NCBI GenBank assembly: GCA_015061115.1
Contig: SUXE01000012.1
Span: 1 to 64,000, forward strand
Length of the DNA: 64,000 bases
Direction: 5' to 3'
Source: Bacteroidales bacterium
GTDB taxonomy: Bacteria > Bacteroidota > Bacteroidia > Bacteroidales > Paludibacteraceae
Part shown: in pieces, positions 48,331 to 56,167 of the stretch
Position numbering within the stretch: position 1 is the first letter of the stretch
Layout: every line of letters begins with the position of its first letter
Translations under genes and position numbers: made by a program
Notes under the pieces: model-generated
The model's input: the letters and a program-made list of their open reading frames with translations, nothing else
What the model was told of the DNA's origin: nothing
Databases searched by the model: none

Positions 48331-48366
48331 GCACCTTTTTATTTCCTAAAGAGGTGCTTTTTTTAT
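48331..48366 (+). terminator. Terminator after the integrase operon
   Basis: GCACCT (48331-48336) pairs with AGGTGC (48352-48357), with added A/U pairing inside, and is followed by TTTTTTTATT. Two AAAAAAAGTGCT copies precede it (48231-48243 and 48287-48298). Confidence 0.7.
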
Positions 48367-48406
48367 TTACTTCATACTATTCATCTTTGCAGTGTAATTA
48401 AAAAAA

Positions 48407-48739
48407 ATGAATAGTATGAACGCTAATACATTGCAGGGGTTAGCCGCTAACCTAAGACACTTAACGGCGCAGTTTGAAGAGTTCGCCATAGATCAGGCGA
48501 GAAAAGAAGCGGAAACGCCAAAAAGTCCGTATCTGACACTATCGCAGGCGTGTTTGTTTTTGGGGATCACAAAAACGGCGCTGTATACTATGACGTGCCG
48601 TAAACAGATACCCTATTTTAAGCCCAACGGAAAAAACATCTACTTTCTTGAAAAGGATCTCATTAATTGGATCGAATCAAAGAGAGTGAAGACCGTAGAA
48701 GAAACAGAAAGCGAAGCAGCAGCTTTGTGTGTGAAATAA
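48407..48739 (+). CDS. Excisionase-like helix-turn-helix protein, 110 aa
   Basis: A coiled N-terminus (residues 5-40) precedes a MerR/excisionase-type winged HTH: YLTLSQACLFLGITKTALYTMTCRKQIPYFKPNGKNIYFLEKDLINWIESKR. Proteins of this type bend DNA during excision or repress integrase promoters. It opens the second gene group of the element, ahead of the helicase. A CATCTTTG sequence 25 bases upstream is a one-mismatch -7 element. Confidence 0.85.
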   Translation: MNSMNANTLQGLAANLRHLTAQFEEFAIDQARKEAETPKSPYLTLSQACLFLGITKTALYTMTCRKQIPYFKPNGKNIYFLEKDLINWIESKRVKTVEETESEAAALCVK

Positions 48740-48770
48740 CAAGTGACAACCCCGAAAACAAAAGGAAACT

Positions 48771-48980
48771 ATGGGAGTTTTTGACGGTTCAGATCCTAAT
48801 TTGATAATAAGGCCTATCAAACGAAAGGAGATCGAGCAAGCGGAAAAAAAAGAGGAGGAAGATTTGCAGACCCTTTGCGGGCAATGGGCATTGTCTTTGC
48901 TGACCCCAACAACATGCCCGTTTAATAATCTGCTTTCTTATGGCTGGAGCAATGATTTTGCCCGAAAAAAAAAACATTGA
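48771..48980 (+). CDS. Short frame overlapping the helicase at an A10 run, 69 aa
   Basis: Begins MGVFDGSDPNLIIRPIKRKE and ends FARKKKH, overlapping the helicase frame by 41 bases. The stop comes just after ten A residues (48965-48974). Loss of one A would fuse it in frame to the helicase at KKNIDKIANQ. It may be the true N-terminus of the helicase reached by slippage, a mutated N-terminus, or a separate small protein. No domain recognised in 60-odd residues. Confidence 0.5.
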   Translation: MGVFDGSDPNLIIRPIKRKEIEQAEKKEEEDLQTLCGQWALSLLTPTTCPFNNLLSYGWSNDFARKKKH

Positions 48981-50217
48981 CAAAATCGCTAACCAGATTG
49001 TAAAAGAATTTCATGAGGTGAAGGTTAACGAGCCTTTTTTAGTCGGGAATAATTGGTATGAGGTTATAGAGAAACCAATCAGGGGCGGCACAAAAAAAGA
49101 GGTAGTCAAGCGAACGAAAGAAGCTATCAAACTACACTATGGCAAAGACTTTGATTTTGACAAAACACAGAAATACAAAGACTTTGTAAACCTTAACGAC
49201 ATAGTAGACTATAACCAGGACAAAAACGGATTTTTCAATCTGTTTCCGCGCCCCCCGTATGTTCTTGACTCTGAAATGTCAGGAATGAACATTGATATAA
49301 AGGACATAGAGACGTGTCTCTCATTGGTTCATCATATTTTTGGCGATCAATGGCATTTAGGTTTGCAATATCTGGCTTTATTGGTGCAAAAGCCGTCACA
49401 GTTCTTGCCCGTGCTTTGTCTGGTATCAGAAGAGAACCAAACGGGAAAATCAACGTTTGCCGCCATGCTAAAGTTTATTTTTGGGGATTGTGTCGGGTTC
49501 TATTCCAATTCAGATCTTAAAAGCGAGTTTAACACATGCTTTATGTCACATATCGCCGTTTTCGAGGAAATCAGCAACGCCAAATCATCTTTAGACAAAA
49601 TAAAGGATATGGCAACCACGGACAAAAAGACGATAAACAGAAAGAACGAAGACCAAAGGGAATATGATGTTAACGTCCATATCATTATCAATTCCAACAA
49701 TGAGACGGGATTTCTTAATGTGAGCGATAAAGATATTCGTTTTTGGGTGCGGAAAGTGCCACCGATCAAAGAATATGACCCGCTATTTGGCGACAAACTC
49801 AAAGCCGAGGCGAAAGCATTTTTTTATTTTTTGGCGACGTTTCCGCATTTGGGGGAGAAAAAGAGCCGTATGTGGTTTTCTCCTGAAGAGATCGCAACCT
49901 CAGAGTTGGACGTTTTACGCAAACATTCAAAGAGTGCAACAGCAAAAAATCTTATTGTATGGGCGTTGGAGACAGCCGAAACAAAACCGGGCGGTATCTT
50001 TTACGCCACTGTTAGCGACATCACAGATAGTAAAGTATTAGGAAATACAACACCGAACGAGATCAGACAAGCTTTAAAAAAAGAGCTGCATTTGACACCA
50101 TGCGGCAATGGCAATGGAAACTGTATGAACTACACCCACATGTTTACGGGTTTCTGTAAAACGGGGAGACCGTACCGCTTTGAAGTGGAGGAATTAAAGA
50201 AAATGGATGTAGACTGA
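48940..50217 (+). CDS. DUF5906/D5-like superfamily 3 helicase, 425 aa
   Basis: Probable replication helicase of the element. Walker A is in LVSEENQTGKSTFAAML (residues 162-178), Walker B in IAVFEEIS (205-212), motif C in NVHIIINSNNETGFL, and the arginine finger region in DKDIRFWVRKVP (about 260-272), the order found in P4-alpha and D5 primase-helicases. The primase domain is missing and there is no separate primase gene, so it must borrow one or initiate otherwise. The C-terminus looks like a winged DNA-binding domain (NTTPNEIRQALKKELHL). See the A10 run at its start. Confidence 0.88.
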   Translation: MAGAMILPEKKNIDKIANQIVKEFHEVKVNEPFLVGNNWYEVIEKPIRGGTKKEVVKRTKEAIKLHYGKDFDFDKTQKYKDFVNLNDIVDYNQDKNGFFNLFPRPPYVLDSEMSGMNIDIKDIETCLSLVHHIFGDQWHLGLQYLALLVQKPSQFLPVLCLVSEENQTGKSTFAAMLKFIFGDCVGFYSNSDLKSEFNTCFMSHIAVFEEISNAKSSLDKIKDMATTDKKTINRKNEDQREYDVNVHIIINSNNETGFLNVSDKDIRFWVRKVPPIKEYDPLFGDKLKAEAKAFFYFLATFPHLGEKKSRMWFSPEEIATSELDVLRKHSKSATAKNLIVWALETAETKPGGIFYATVSDITDSKVLGNTTPNEIRQALKKELHLTPCGNGNGNCMNYTHMFTGFCKTGRPYRFEVEELKKMDVD

Positions 50218-50475
50218 ATTTTGTATAGAAATAGACGGTTTTGTAAATGTTTGTATGTGTTTTGTATGTGCTAATCTTTTGATTATTATATATTTTTATA
50301 CATATATACATAAAATATAATAATAGGAAAAAGAGAGCAACACAAAAGAATTTTTCACGGAAAGTTAAAATTAGTGTATTTTGTATATTTATATAATTTG
50401 TTCTAAAAATCAATAAGTTACATTTTACAGAACTTACAAAAAAAAAATAGTAACGCATAAAAACAAAGAAATTCC

Positions 50476-50850
50476 ATGATCAAAGAAACGATTTACGGGC
50501 AAGTCGTAAGCAAAGCGAACCATTACCAGGCAGTACCAGGCAAGAACGGCGAAAAGCGGATTATCAAAGACGCTGCAATACGCAACTATGAAACGTCATT
50601 TGTGTTGCAGTGCCGAAAATATCGAAACATGAAGATTAACCGCCCATTCAAGTTTGATTGCGACGTGTATTATACAGACAACAACCATGATTTAGACAAC
50701 AGTATCAAAACCGTGCTGGACTGTCTGCAGATGGCGGGGGCGATCACCAATGACAATCTTATGCATGAGCTGACGGCACGAAAGCATATAAGCCAACAGC
50801 CCCGCATAACGTTCGGGATAGAGGTTTTGCAAAAGTCTTTGTTTGACTGA
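50476..50850 (+). CDS. RusA-family Holliday-junction resolvase, 124 aa
   Basis: Resolves four-way junctions made during replication or recombination. The segment DVYYTDNNHDLDNSIKTVLDCLQMAGAITNDN carries Asp72, Asp74, Lys78 and Asp93, corresponding to the catalytic Asp70, Asp72, Lys76 and Asp91 of E. coli RusA. Length is typical of the family (about 120). It follows the helicase after a 258-base AT-rich gap and makes up the element's replication/recombination set. Confidence 0.9.
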   Translation: MIKETIYGQVVSKANHYQAVPGKNGEKRIIKDAAIRNYETSFVLQCRKYRNMKINRPFKFDCDVYYTDNNHDLDNSIKTVLDCLQMAGAITNDNLMHELTARKHISQQPRITFGIEVLQKSLFD

Positions 50851-51429
50851 CAAACGGAACATTCGATTTTTTGCCCCGTTTTACCCATATTTCAGCCACT
50901 TTGACACGAAAGACGGGCAAATTACCGCACGGAGCAAAAACAAGCCTTTGAAAGCGGTTTCTTTTCGCTTGTTCGGGTTGGCATACGGAATTTGCGGACA
51001 TGGAACGACAGAACACACCGAAAAAGCAGACTAAAGACACCTGCAAATATATTATATTTTTACGTTTCTTTTGTAACGTGTTGTTATTCGGTGGTTTGTA
51101 CGGATAATTATTTATTCGTGTGATAGAAACGTGATAGAAATGAAAGAGACTTTGCAAAGCGACGCAAAGAAAATGACAAAGTTTTTGTAAAATTTCTTTG
51201 CGAAAACTTGCATAAATGAAATATTAGACGCACTTTTGCAGTGCTTAAAAAATTAACCGAGTGGAGAAGGACAAAACCGAGTTTTGCCCCGTTCACTCAC
51301 AAAATAGAGATTTACGCCGTTTCGGTGCGCTGCCCTTTCTGTGATGGTTGGGGCGTGGTTGGTTAAGCCATTAAGCAAGCGCGAGCCGTGACGGCGATTT
51401 TTGTTTTAAACGCTTAATAATTAACCAAC
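50851..51429. other. 579-bp gene-free stretch with a paired 11-bp-period motif and a composite hairpin
   Basis: No credible gene. TGTGATAGAA (51119-51128) and CGTGATAGAA (51130-51139) repeat with an 11-bp period, in reverse orientation to the left-end pair. At 51358-51429, GTTGGTTAA pairs with TTAACCAAC, and within it ATTAAGC (51370-51376) pairs with GCTTAAT (51412-51418). The structure ends at the base before the ATG of the next gene and could control its translation. Confidence 0.55.
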
Positions 51430-51606
51430 ATGAGACAAAACGAATTTTACATTGACGGAACGCCGACAAACGGCGCTTCATTCCTCCAGATCCTGAAGGC
51501 GGCGCTGACGGGAAACCGACGCATCAAAATCGTTAGCCGTATCGAGACAAAGACAGTGTTTCATTATCTTACTACAGCCACAGAGAAAAAAGGAGGTATC
51601 AGATGA
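51430..51606 (+). CDS. Small protein, 58 aa, coupled to the next gene
   Basis: Frame MRQNEFYIDGTPTNGASFLQ … ending TEKKGGIR. Its stop overlaps the following ATG (ATGA at 51603-51606), a strong sign that it is translated. Basic, with the stretch LTGNRRIKIVSRIETKTVFHYL predicted as a helix-strand fold. Its start codon lies at the foot of the composite hairpin 51358-51429. Function unknown. Confidence 0.65.
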   Translation: MRQNEFYIDGTPTNGASFLQILKAALTGNRRIKIVSRIETKTVFHYLTTATEKKGGIR

Positions 51607-51857
51607 TAACAGAAATCAATCAAGATTATAAGGTAAGCAAAAAGACCGCTAAATTAGTGCGTTGCTATGCTATGGCGAACGCCCTATATGCAGAAGTAGC
51701 CGACGCGTTAGAAGAAATATATGGAGAAATGCAAGTTGATAACGCATTAGAGAATTTCTCTACAAAATTTTGTGACGTGCAAAAGGAATTGGAGGTATTG
51801 TTGACCGATTGCATAATGGACAATCTCAACACGTTAGGGAACGACAATGTTTTATAA
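51603..51857 (+). CDS. Unknown small helical protein, 84 aa
   Basis: Starts in the stop codon of the 58-residue gene. Acidic and almost wholly helical (TAKLVRCYAMANALYAEVADALEEIYGEMQVDNALENF, LEVLLTDCIMDNLNTL). No family recognised. The AT-rich codon use differs from its neighbours. Confidence 0.6.
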   Translation: MITEINQDYKVSKKTAKLVRCYAMANALYAEVADALEEIYGEMQVDNALENFSTKFCDVQKELEVLLTDCIMDNLNTLGNDNVL

Positions 51858-51880
51858 TCCACTCTTAATCATAAATTTTT

Positions 51881-52084
51881 ATGACAATCAGATTCGACAC
51901 CGTGGTTTATAGGTTCAACGGAAAAAGGATAGACAAAGCCACTTTCGAGCGGTTGCGGGCTGTCGGCGGCATGATCCAAGAGACAAAGGAAAGCAAAAGC
52001 GGATTGCTGAAGATAACGGAACTTTGGACGGCTGGAGCTTACAGACACCGTGACAAAGCGATCTATCAGAACCCGGACAAATAA
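51881..52084 (+). CDS. Unknown small basic protein, 67 aa
   Basis: Begins MTIRFDTVVYRFNGKRIDKATFERL and ends AGAYRHRDKAIYQNPDK. Basic, probably DNA- or RNA-associated, but without a recognisable motif. It is 23 bases after the previous gene and nine before the next, so it is in the same run of small plus-strand genes. Confidence 0.55.
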   Translation: MTIRFDTVVYRFNGKRIDKATFERLRAVGGMIQETKESKSGLLKITELWTAGAYRHRDKAIYQNPDK

Positions 52085-52093
52085 AAAAACATT

Positions 52094-52345
52094 ATGCGTG
52101 TGTACTGTTTCTTTTGGCTTTACCGCCCTATCTCATTAAGGGAATTTCTAAACCCCGTTTTCCGTGCGTTTGGTGACGTGCTGCACAATTGGAGTGCGAC
52201 ACTATGGATGTATAACAGCGTCTATGATCTTAACACGGAGGTGCAGAAATACCAATTTATCGACTTTGATTTTATGATCCCTTACATTAACAGCTACATA
52301 GACAATGTTAGGGGGATAGGGTATTATTGCCGATTCAGGTTTTAA
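52094..52345 (+). CDS. Unknown small aromatic-rich protein, 83 aa
   Basis: Begins MRVYCFFWLYRPISLREFLN and is unusually rich in Phe, Tyr and Trp (HNWSATLWMYNSVYDL, KYQFIDFDFMIPYINSY). It has no clear membrane helix or known domain. Position in the small-gene run supports it; composition makes it somewhat doubtful. Confidence 0.45.
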   Translation: MRVYCFFWLYRPISLREFLNPVFRAFGDVLHNWSATLWMYNSVYDLNTEVQKYQFIDFDFMIPYINSYIDNVRGIGYYCRFRF

Positions 52346-52383
52346 ATGTTTAATTAAATTATTAATAAGCGGTGCAAAAGCAC

Positions 52384-52548
52384 TCATTTTTGTATCTTGT
52401 TAATTTTTAAGGCATAGAACCAATCAGCAACAAAAGGGGATTCAATGCAAGGGTAGCCGTCGGATTGTGAAGTCTGACGGCTTTTTATAATGGCCAAAAT
52501 CACCAAAATTATGATGATGGCGAGCAAAATCAGTGTGTTTTTTTTCAT
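52384..52548 (-). CDS. Small single-helix membrane protein, 54 aa
   Basis: Starts MKKNTLILLAIIIILVILAI, a clean membrane helix or signal anchor, and continues KSRQTSQSDGYPCIESPFV to ADWFYALKINKIQK. It lies just downstream of the nuclease gene on the same strand, 88 bases on and past a terminator. That is the position of an immunity gene, although a cytoplasmic nuclease would normally need a soluble inhibitor. A GTGC/GCAC hairpin with a U-run sits at its end (about 52374). Confidence 0.55.
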   Translation of the reverse strand: MKKNTLILLAIIIILVILAIIKSRQTSQSDGYPCIESPFVADWFYALKINKIQK

Positions 52549-52622
52549 GATTTTATTGAATTAATTAAAAAGTTTGTATTTTTGTGTCGGTACCGGCCGC
52601 CATAATTGGGACCGGAACCCTT

Positions 52623-52663
52623 AAAAATCCTCGTGATCATTCTTTTTGATCACGAGGATTTTT
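52623..52663. terminator. Perfect 17-bp bidirectional terminator at the end of the nuclease gene
   Basis: AAAAATCCTCGTGATCA pairs with TGATCACGAGGATTTTT around a 7-base loop, giving U-runs on both strands. The last codons of the nuclease gene (stop at 52637) lie in the left arm and loop. On the plus strand it could also end a short RNA starting behind TATTTTTG (52577-52584). Confidence 0.8.
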
Positions 52664-53443
52664 GTAATTTTTGACAGAATCGCCTTTGATGATGACTATG
52701 TTTTTCACTCTTTTCGATCTGTTCAGATAGTCATAAACGGCCAAATCAATTGCAGTGTTTTTTATCCATGTTGGCAATTCTATAATCACGTTTCTTGCTT
52801 GTGTTTTGGCTTTCTTTATTCGATTTGCGATTTTATTTGCCTGAGCCTTTTCGTTTTCCGAAAATTCCAAAGAGATTGCTTTTTTTGCTTCGTAAAACTC
52901 ACCAAAGATGAAATAATCTGGAGATTTTCCTTCTTTTACAAAAGGATATCCCTTTGGTAAAAGTTCTTTGTATTTTTGCTCAGCATCAGGTTTGTTTGAA
53001 TCAATTCTTGGTAGCAGATAAACATTTGAGTTAAAATGATTCGCTAATTTGTGTGCAATTTCCAAGTTTCCATCCAATTCGCCTTCGCCATGTTTTGGAC
53101 TGTAAAAAACGCCATTTCCTCCTTCTGTATGCTCGATGTATGTTTCAAGTTTTGGAGGTGTGTTTGAATGTCCTTCTTCTGCAATTCTTGCAAGACAATT
53201 ATTTGCTATTCTACATTTGTCGCAATTTCCCTTTACTTTAATTGCGGCATCTTTTGCAGTCTTGTCTCCTTTCACACCATGCACCTTTCCATCCGTATTC
53301 AGATGGCAGTTCGCACACTTATCCGGAAAATGCGGATGATCCTGGGAGAATATCTCCTTCGTCTTTGCTGGGTTGCCTTTAAGTCCCGCCTTTGGCCAAA
53401 GAATATTTATATCTTTATCACTGTAACCAAATCGAAACATCAT
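52637..53443 (-). CDS. CdiA-C-like toxin nuclease, 268 aa
   Basis: The C-terminal 150 residues (IAHKLANHFNSNVYLLPRIDSN … SPDYFIFGEFYEAKKAI) follow the pattern of CdiA-type tRNA nuclease toxin domains (…VYLLP … PDYLI.G.. E.K), in which the acidic residues and Lys form a restriction-endonuclease-like site. The N-terminal part has Cys/His motifs (DKCANCHLNTDGKVHG, GNCDKCRIANNC) that may bind metal. Similar domains are carried at the end of phage head-morphogenesis proteins. It starts at ATG 53443 (or 53440), on the same CATG as the divergent gene at 53442. Markedly AT-rich, so probably acquired cargo. Confidence 0.65.
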   Translation of the reverse strand: MMFRFGYSDKDINILWPKAGLKGNPAKTKEIFSQDHPHFPDKCANCHLNTDGKVHGVKGDKTAKDAAIKVKGNCDKCRIANNCLARIAEEGHSNTPPKLETYIEHTEGGNGVFYSPKHGEGELDGNLEIAHKLANHFNSNVYLLPRIDSNKPDAEQKYKELLPKGYPFVKEGKSPDYFIFGEFYEAKKAISLEFSENEKAQANKIANRIKKAKTQARNVIIELPTWIKNTAIDLAVYDYLNRSKRVKNIVIIKGDSVKNYKNPRDQKE

Positions 53444-53729
53444 GCAGACTTTCAAGGTAGACAAAAACATATTCTGGTATGATCTGGACGAAACGGAGAA
53501 TTATTTCACGATAGAAGACCATTCGGCGGACGCGCCTAAATTCGGGTTGCGTTATTTCGTGGCGTTCAGAACACGGGGGCAAACCAAAGGGACGAAAGTA
53601 TTTGTGAAGCTGTTTAGGGGCGTGGGGGATTGCGTGACGCTCAAATTCAATGACATTCAGATCACAATCTGGAGCAGTGAAACAGTGATGTTTCATTTCA
53701 ACGGCGACGAATGGGAGCGGATCCTATAA
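53442..53729 (+). CDS. Unknown protein head-to-head with the nuclease, 95 aa
   Basis: MQTFKVDKNIFWYDLDETENYFTIEDH to the end MFHFNGDEWERIL. Beta-rich by pattern (LRYFVAFRTRG, TKVFVKLFRG, VTLKFNDIQITIWSSETVMFHF). No family recognised. Its start codon shares the tetranucleotide CATG with the divergent nuclease start, so it has no room for its own promoter. Either the nuclease replaced its old upstream region or a promoter lies inside the nuclease gene. Confidence 0.5.
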   Translation: MQTFKVDKNIFWYDLDETENYFTIEDHSADAPKFGLRYFVAFRTRGQTKGTKVFVKLFRGVGDCVTLKFNDIQITIWSSETVMFHFNGDEWERIL

Positions 53730-54262
53730 CCCCGTTTCTTTGTGATCCTTTACAATTCTATTCAGATTGGAAAGAAACGGACGTGTACGGACTTCAGCAG
53801 CTGGACGAACCACACACCAGGCGACGGGGAAAGACTGCAAAAGCTGACGTTTAAAAATTGCCGTTATTTGTGGCTGAATTTTCGGCGGTACTGAAAAACA
53901 AGCATATAGGAGCGTTTTTGTTTTTCCGTGTGATAGATATGTGATTGACAAATGTAAACAAGCCACAAAAAGGCGGTTTTTAGGCGGTATTTACAAAGGT
54001 TAATGCAATCAGCCCACATTTGTAAAACACAGCCCCAAACGGGCGGAAACAAGCCCCGATAAAATCCAAATGGAAATTATCGGGGCTTGTTCTATTGATA
54101 AAACAAAGACTGAATACACCCCAAAGCCTACCGACGAATGACACCCCGTTTCAGGTTTACGGCTAAAGATACAAATGAAAGGCAAGACAAAACGGCATGT
54201 TTACGCCGATAGGCTTTTATGCTTATGTTACTTTGCAAAGATATGCAATTTTATTTCATACG
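53730..54262. other. 533-bp gene-free stretch with paired motif and a 13-bp hairpin
   Basis: No convincing frame. TGTGATAGAT (53929-53938) and TGTGATTGAC (53940-53949) form the third 11-bp-period pair of the element. CAAGCCCCGATAA (54050-54062) pairs with TTATCGGGGCTTG (54077-54089), followed by TTCTATT: a terminator, mostly for the plus strand. TATCTTTG on the minus strand (54236-54243) is a possible promoter pointing left toward this hairpin. Confidence 0.5.
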
Positions 54263-54760
54263 TCACGAAACGGGCGTGATTCTTATGTTTTGCAGTGCCG
54301 TTGTCTGTGATCCGCCGAACTTTTCCCAGACAACACAGCTGTAGACACTTTCGTAAACCTTTATCAGATGCGGGGCGTTGTACGTGCGGGAACTTACACG
54401 GGTTAACATTCCGTTATTTTCGCACACTCTCAACCCGTGCAAAAGATCTGTTAACCCACGATTCAGGGCGCAGCGTCGCAAAACGTCCTCTATGGTGGTG
54501 CTGCCTGCATGCGTGTCGTCGTAGCAGTCGACCAACAAACGTACTGTTATCGTTGCGTTTCCCGTCTGGTTGCGTTGCCCCGTATTCTCCCATACGACAT
54601 TATCAACCGACACCAAGACGGCGGGGAACGTGAGCGGGTAGCAATCGGTTTCGTTATCCAGACTTTCGAGCTGTCCGAAATCCTCATCTATGTATGAAAG
54701 ACCAAGCAAAGCGGCGTTTGCTTCCAATGTCTTTAGAATGTCGTGCAAAATATTCTCCAT
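54263..54760 (-). CDS. Phage tail-terminator/completion-like protein, 165 aa
   Basis: The layout, an N-terminal helix (MENILHDILKTLEANAALLGL), then LTFPAVLVSVDNVVWENTGQRNQTGNATITVRLLVDCYDD, an alpha helix, and a final strand pair (VYSCVVWEKF … NIRITPV), resembles small tail-terminator proteins of phages and of phage-like genes in Bacteroidetes elements. It is the only structural-type gene in the element. A satellite could use such a protein to alter helper tails, but this is speculation. TACCTTTG on the minus strand (54784-54791) is a good promoter element for it. Confidence 0.5.
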   Translation of the reverse strand: MENILHDILKTLEANAALLGLSYIDEDFGQLESLDNETDCYPLTFPAVLVSVDNVVWENTGQRNQTGNATITVRLLVDCYDDTHAGSTTIEDVLRRCALNRGLTDLLHGLRVCENNGMLTRVSSRTYNAPHLIKVYESVYSCVVWEKFGGSQTTALQNIRITPVS

Positions 54761-54867
54761 ACTGTCAAATTTCGGTTTGCTTGCAAAGGTATGATTTTTT
54801 TTGGCATAACTTTTTGGAAAATTCGGAAAAATTAGGGACTTTTGGAGAAAATAAACATTTGTAAAGT

Positions 54868-55071
54868 ATGAGCGGATTTATTGACACACAACAAGCGGCT
54901 AAAATTTTGCACGTAACGCCCAAGACATTACGGAAGCTTTGCAGCCGTGCCGAAATAAGCCACTACAAAAGCGGTGGCAAAACGACATCTTACAAGTTTA
55001 AGGAAACCGATTTGTACGCCTATATGGAGCGCTACAGAGTGGAAGCGAAAGGAATAAGTAGAACCAATTAA
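54868..55071 (+). CDS. Second excisionase-like helix-turn-helix protein, 67 aa
   Basis: IDTQQAAKILHVTPKTLRKLCSRAEISHYKSGGKTTSYKFKETDLYAYMERYRVEAK is a complete MerR-like/excisionase HTH of the helix_turn_helix_17 kind. It is divergent from the tail-like gene and leads a group of three to five unknown plus-strand genes, so it may control them. The element thus has two such proteins, as in satellites that use one for excision and one for induction. Confidence 0.85.
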   Translation: MSGFIDTQQAAKILHVTPKTLRKLCSRAEISHYKSGGKTTSYKFKETDLYAYMERYRVEAKGISRTN

Positions 55072-55083
55072 AAAGAAACGAGA

Positions 55084-55704
55084 ATGAAAAAGAAACCGAT
55101 ACCAGAACCCGAACCCGTGGCGGTTGCAGAACCTGAAGAGATAGGCTACAGTTTGAAGCAGTCGGGGGCGTTTGTCCCGTCTGTTGCCCCAGTTCTTCAG
55201 GTGCTGAAAGAGAGACTGACACCAATTTTGGAGAAATACGAGTTTGATTTTTTCAAATCAAGCTATTTTGAACCCGCAACACGGAATTTTTCGTTATCGG
55301 AGGTAATGGGACGTTTCGACGGGGGCGGGGTGCTTCAGGGCACGGCATTTGTCGGCAGTGTAGGCGGTGGGGTTCGTGTCCTCAATGGTGAAGGATCTTT
55401 CAGCGTCTTTTATTACGATGACATTGAAATTCCCGATATGCCGAAAATGATGGAAGAGTGCAGGGGGGAAATTGACGGGCTAATGGTTTCGGCATTCGCT
55501 GGCGGTACGCCCGTACATTGCAAACCCTACAGCACGAGGTCATTATTTCTTTCAGGGCGTTATATTAGCGGGTATGTATTGCCGTTTGTATTCGGGTGGA
55601 AACCATTCCCAAAATTGGATTTCGTCCACGCTGACCACAATTTCACGGCCGAAGAGATAGAAAAATTCAGAGAGATTGACACCATAATGTCAAGACATTT
55701 GTAA
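55084..55704 (+). CDS. Unknown protein, 206 aa
   Basis: A Pro/Glu-rich start (KKKPIPEPEPVAVAEPEE) leads to a folded part with glycine-rich strands (MGRFDGGGVLQGTAFVGSVGGGVRVLNGEGSFSVFYYDD). No membrane helix or known motif. It is 12 bases after the HTH gene, so they are co-transcribed. High GC and Gly codon runs match the element's core genes. Confidence 0.6.
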   Translation: MKKKPIPEPEPVAVAEPEEIGYSLKQSGAFVPSVAPVLQVLKERLTPILEKYEFDFFKSSYFEPATRNFSLSEVMGRFDGGGVLQGTAFVGSVGGGVRVLNGEGSFSVFYYDDIEIPDMPKMMEECRGEIDGLMVSAFAGGTPVHCKPYSTRSLFLSGRYISGYVLPFVFGWKPFPKLDFVHADHNFTAEEIEKFREIDTIMSRHL

Positions 55705-55722
55705 ATCATTAAACATACGTAT

Positions 55723-56136
55723 ATGGCACAAGTAAGATATTTAGTTATTAACTCGCCGAAGTTATGGGACGCTTTGAGAAACTATGTCGTTAGCGTACAA
55801 AACGCTGTAGTTTCCGCTCTTCTCCATTATGGAGCGACTAACGGAGAAGAGCCCGACACGTCCAAAGATGAAGTTTTTCGAAAAGCGTGGAACGAAAGCA
55901 AAGATTGTTTTTCGTGGGGGGACGTGATCGACAACGACGACGCAAAGGATCACATGGCACAATTTGCCGACACGTACAGACAAACACGTTTTAACGCATG
56001 TTGGTTGGCATTGATGCAAGAAAGAAAAGAAGATTTTCAACGTGAGTTTTTAGGCATGTCGAATGAGCTACAAACGGAATGTTTGCGGTATATGGCGGAC
56101 ATGTCGGCAAAAATTAAAGCTAACCAAAATTCATGA
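55723..56136 (+). CDS. Unknown helical protein, 137 aa
   Basis: MAQVRYLVINSPKLWDALRNYVVSVQNAVVSALLHYG leads to mainly helical sequence with many aromatic residues (FSWGDVIDNDDAKDHMAQFADTYRQTRFNACWLALMQERK). No family recognised. It is 18 bases after the previous gene in the same operon. Confidence 0.6.
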   Translation: MAQVRYLVINSPKLWDALRNYVVSVQNAVVSALLHYGATNGEEPDTSKDEVFRKAWNESKDCFSWGDVIDNDDAKDHMAQFADTYRQTRFNACWLALMQERKEDFQREFLGMSNELQTECLRYMADMSAKIKANQNS

Positions 56137-56167
56137 TGTGGGGGCAACAATTTAATACAGAAGATCC

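Noticed and set aside
50843-51034. 63-codon frame after rusA
   Set aside because: It overlaps the rusA end, has weak composition and no coupling to a following gene. Kept as gene-free.
54050-54243. Possible 180-nt minus-strand RNA from TATCTTTG to the 13-bp hairpin
   Set aside because: The -33 element is missing and the hairpin has a poor U-run on that strand, so it was not listed as an RNA gene.
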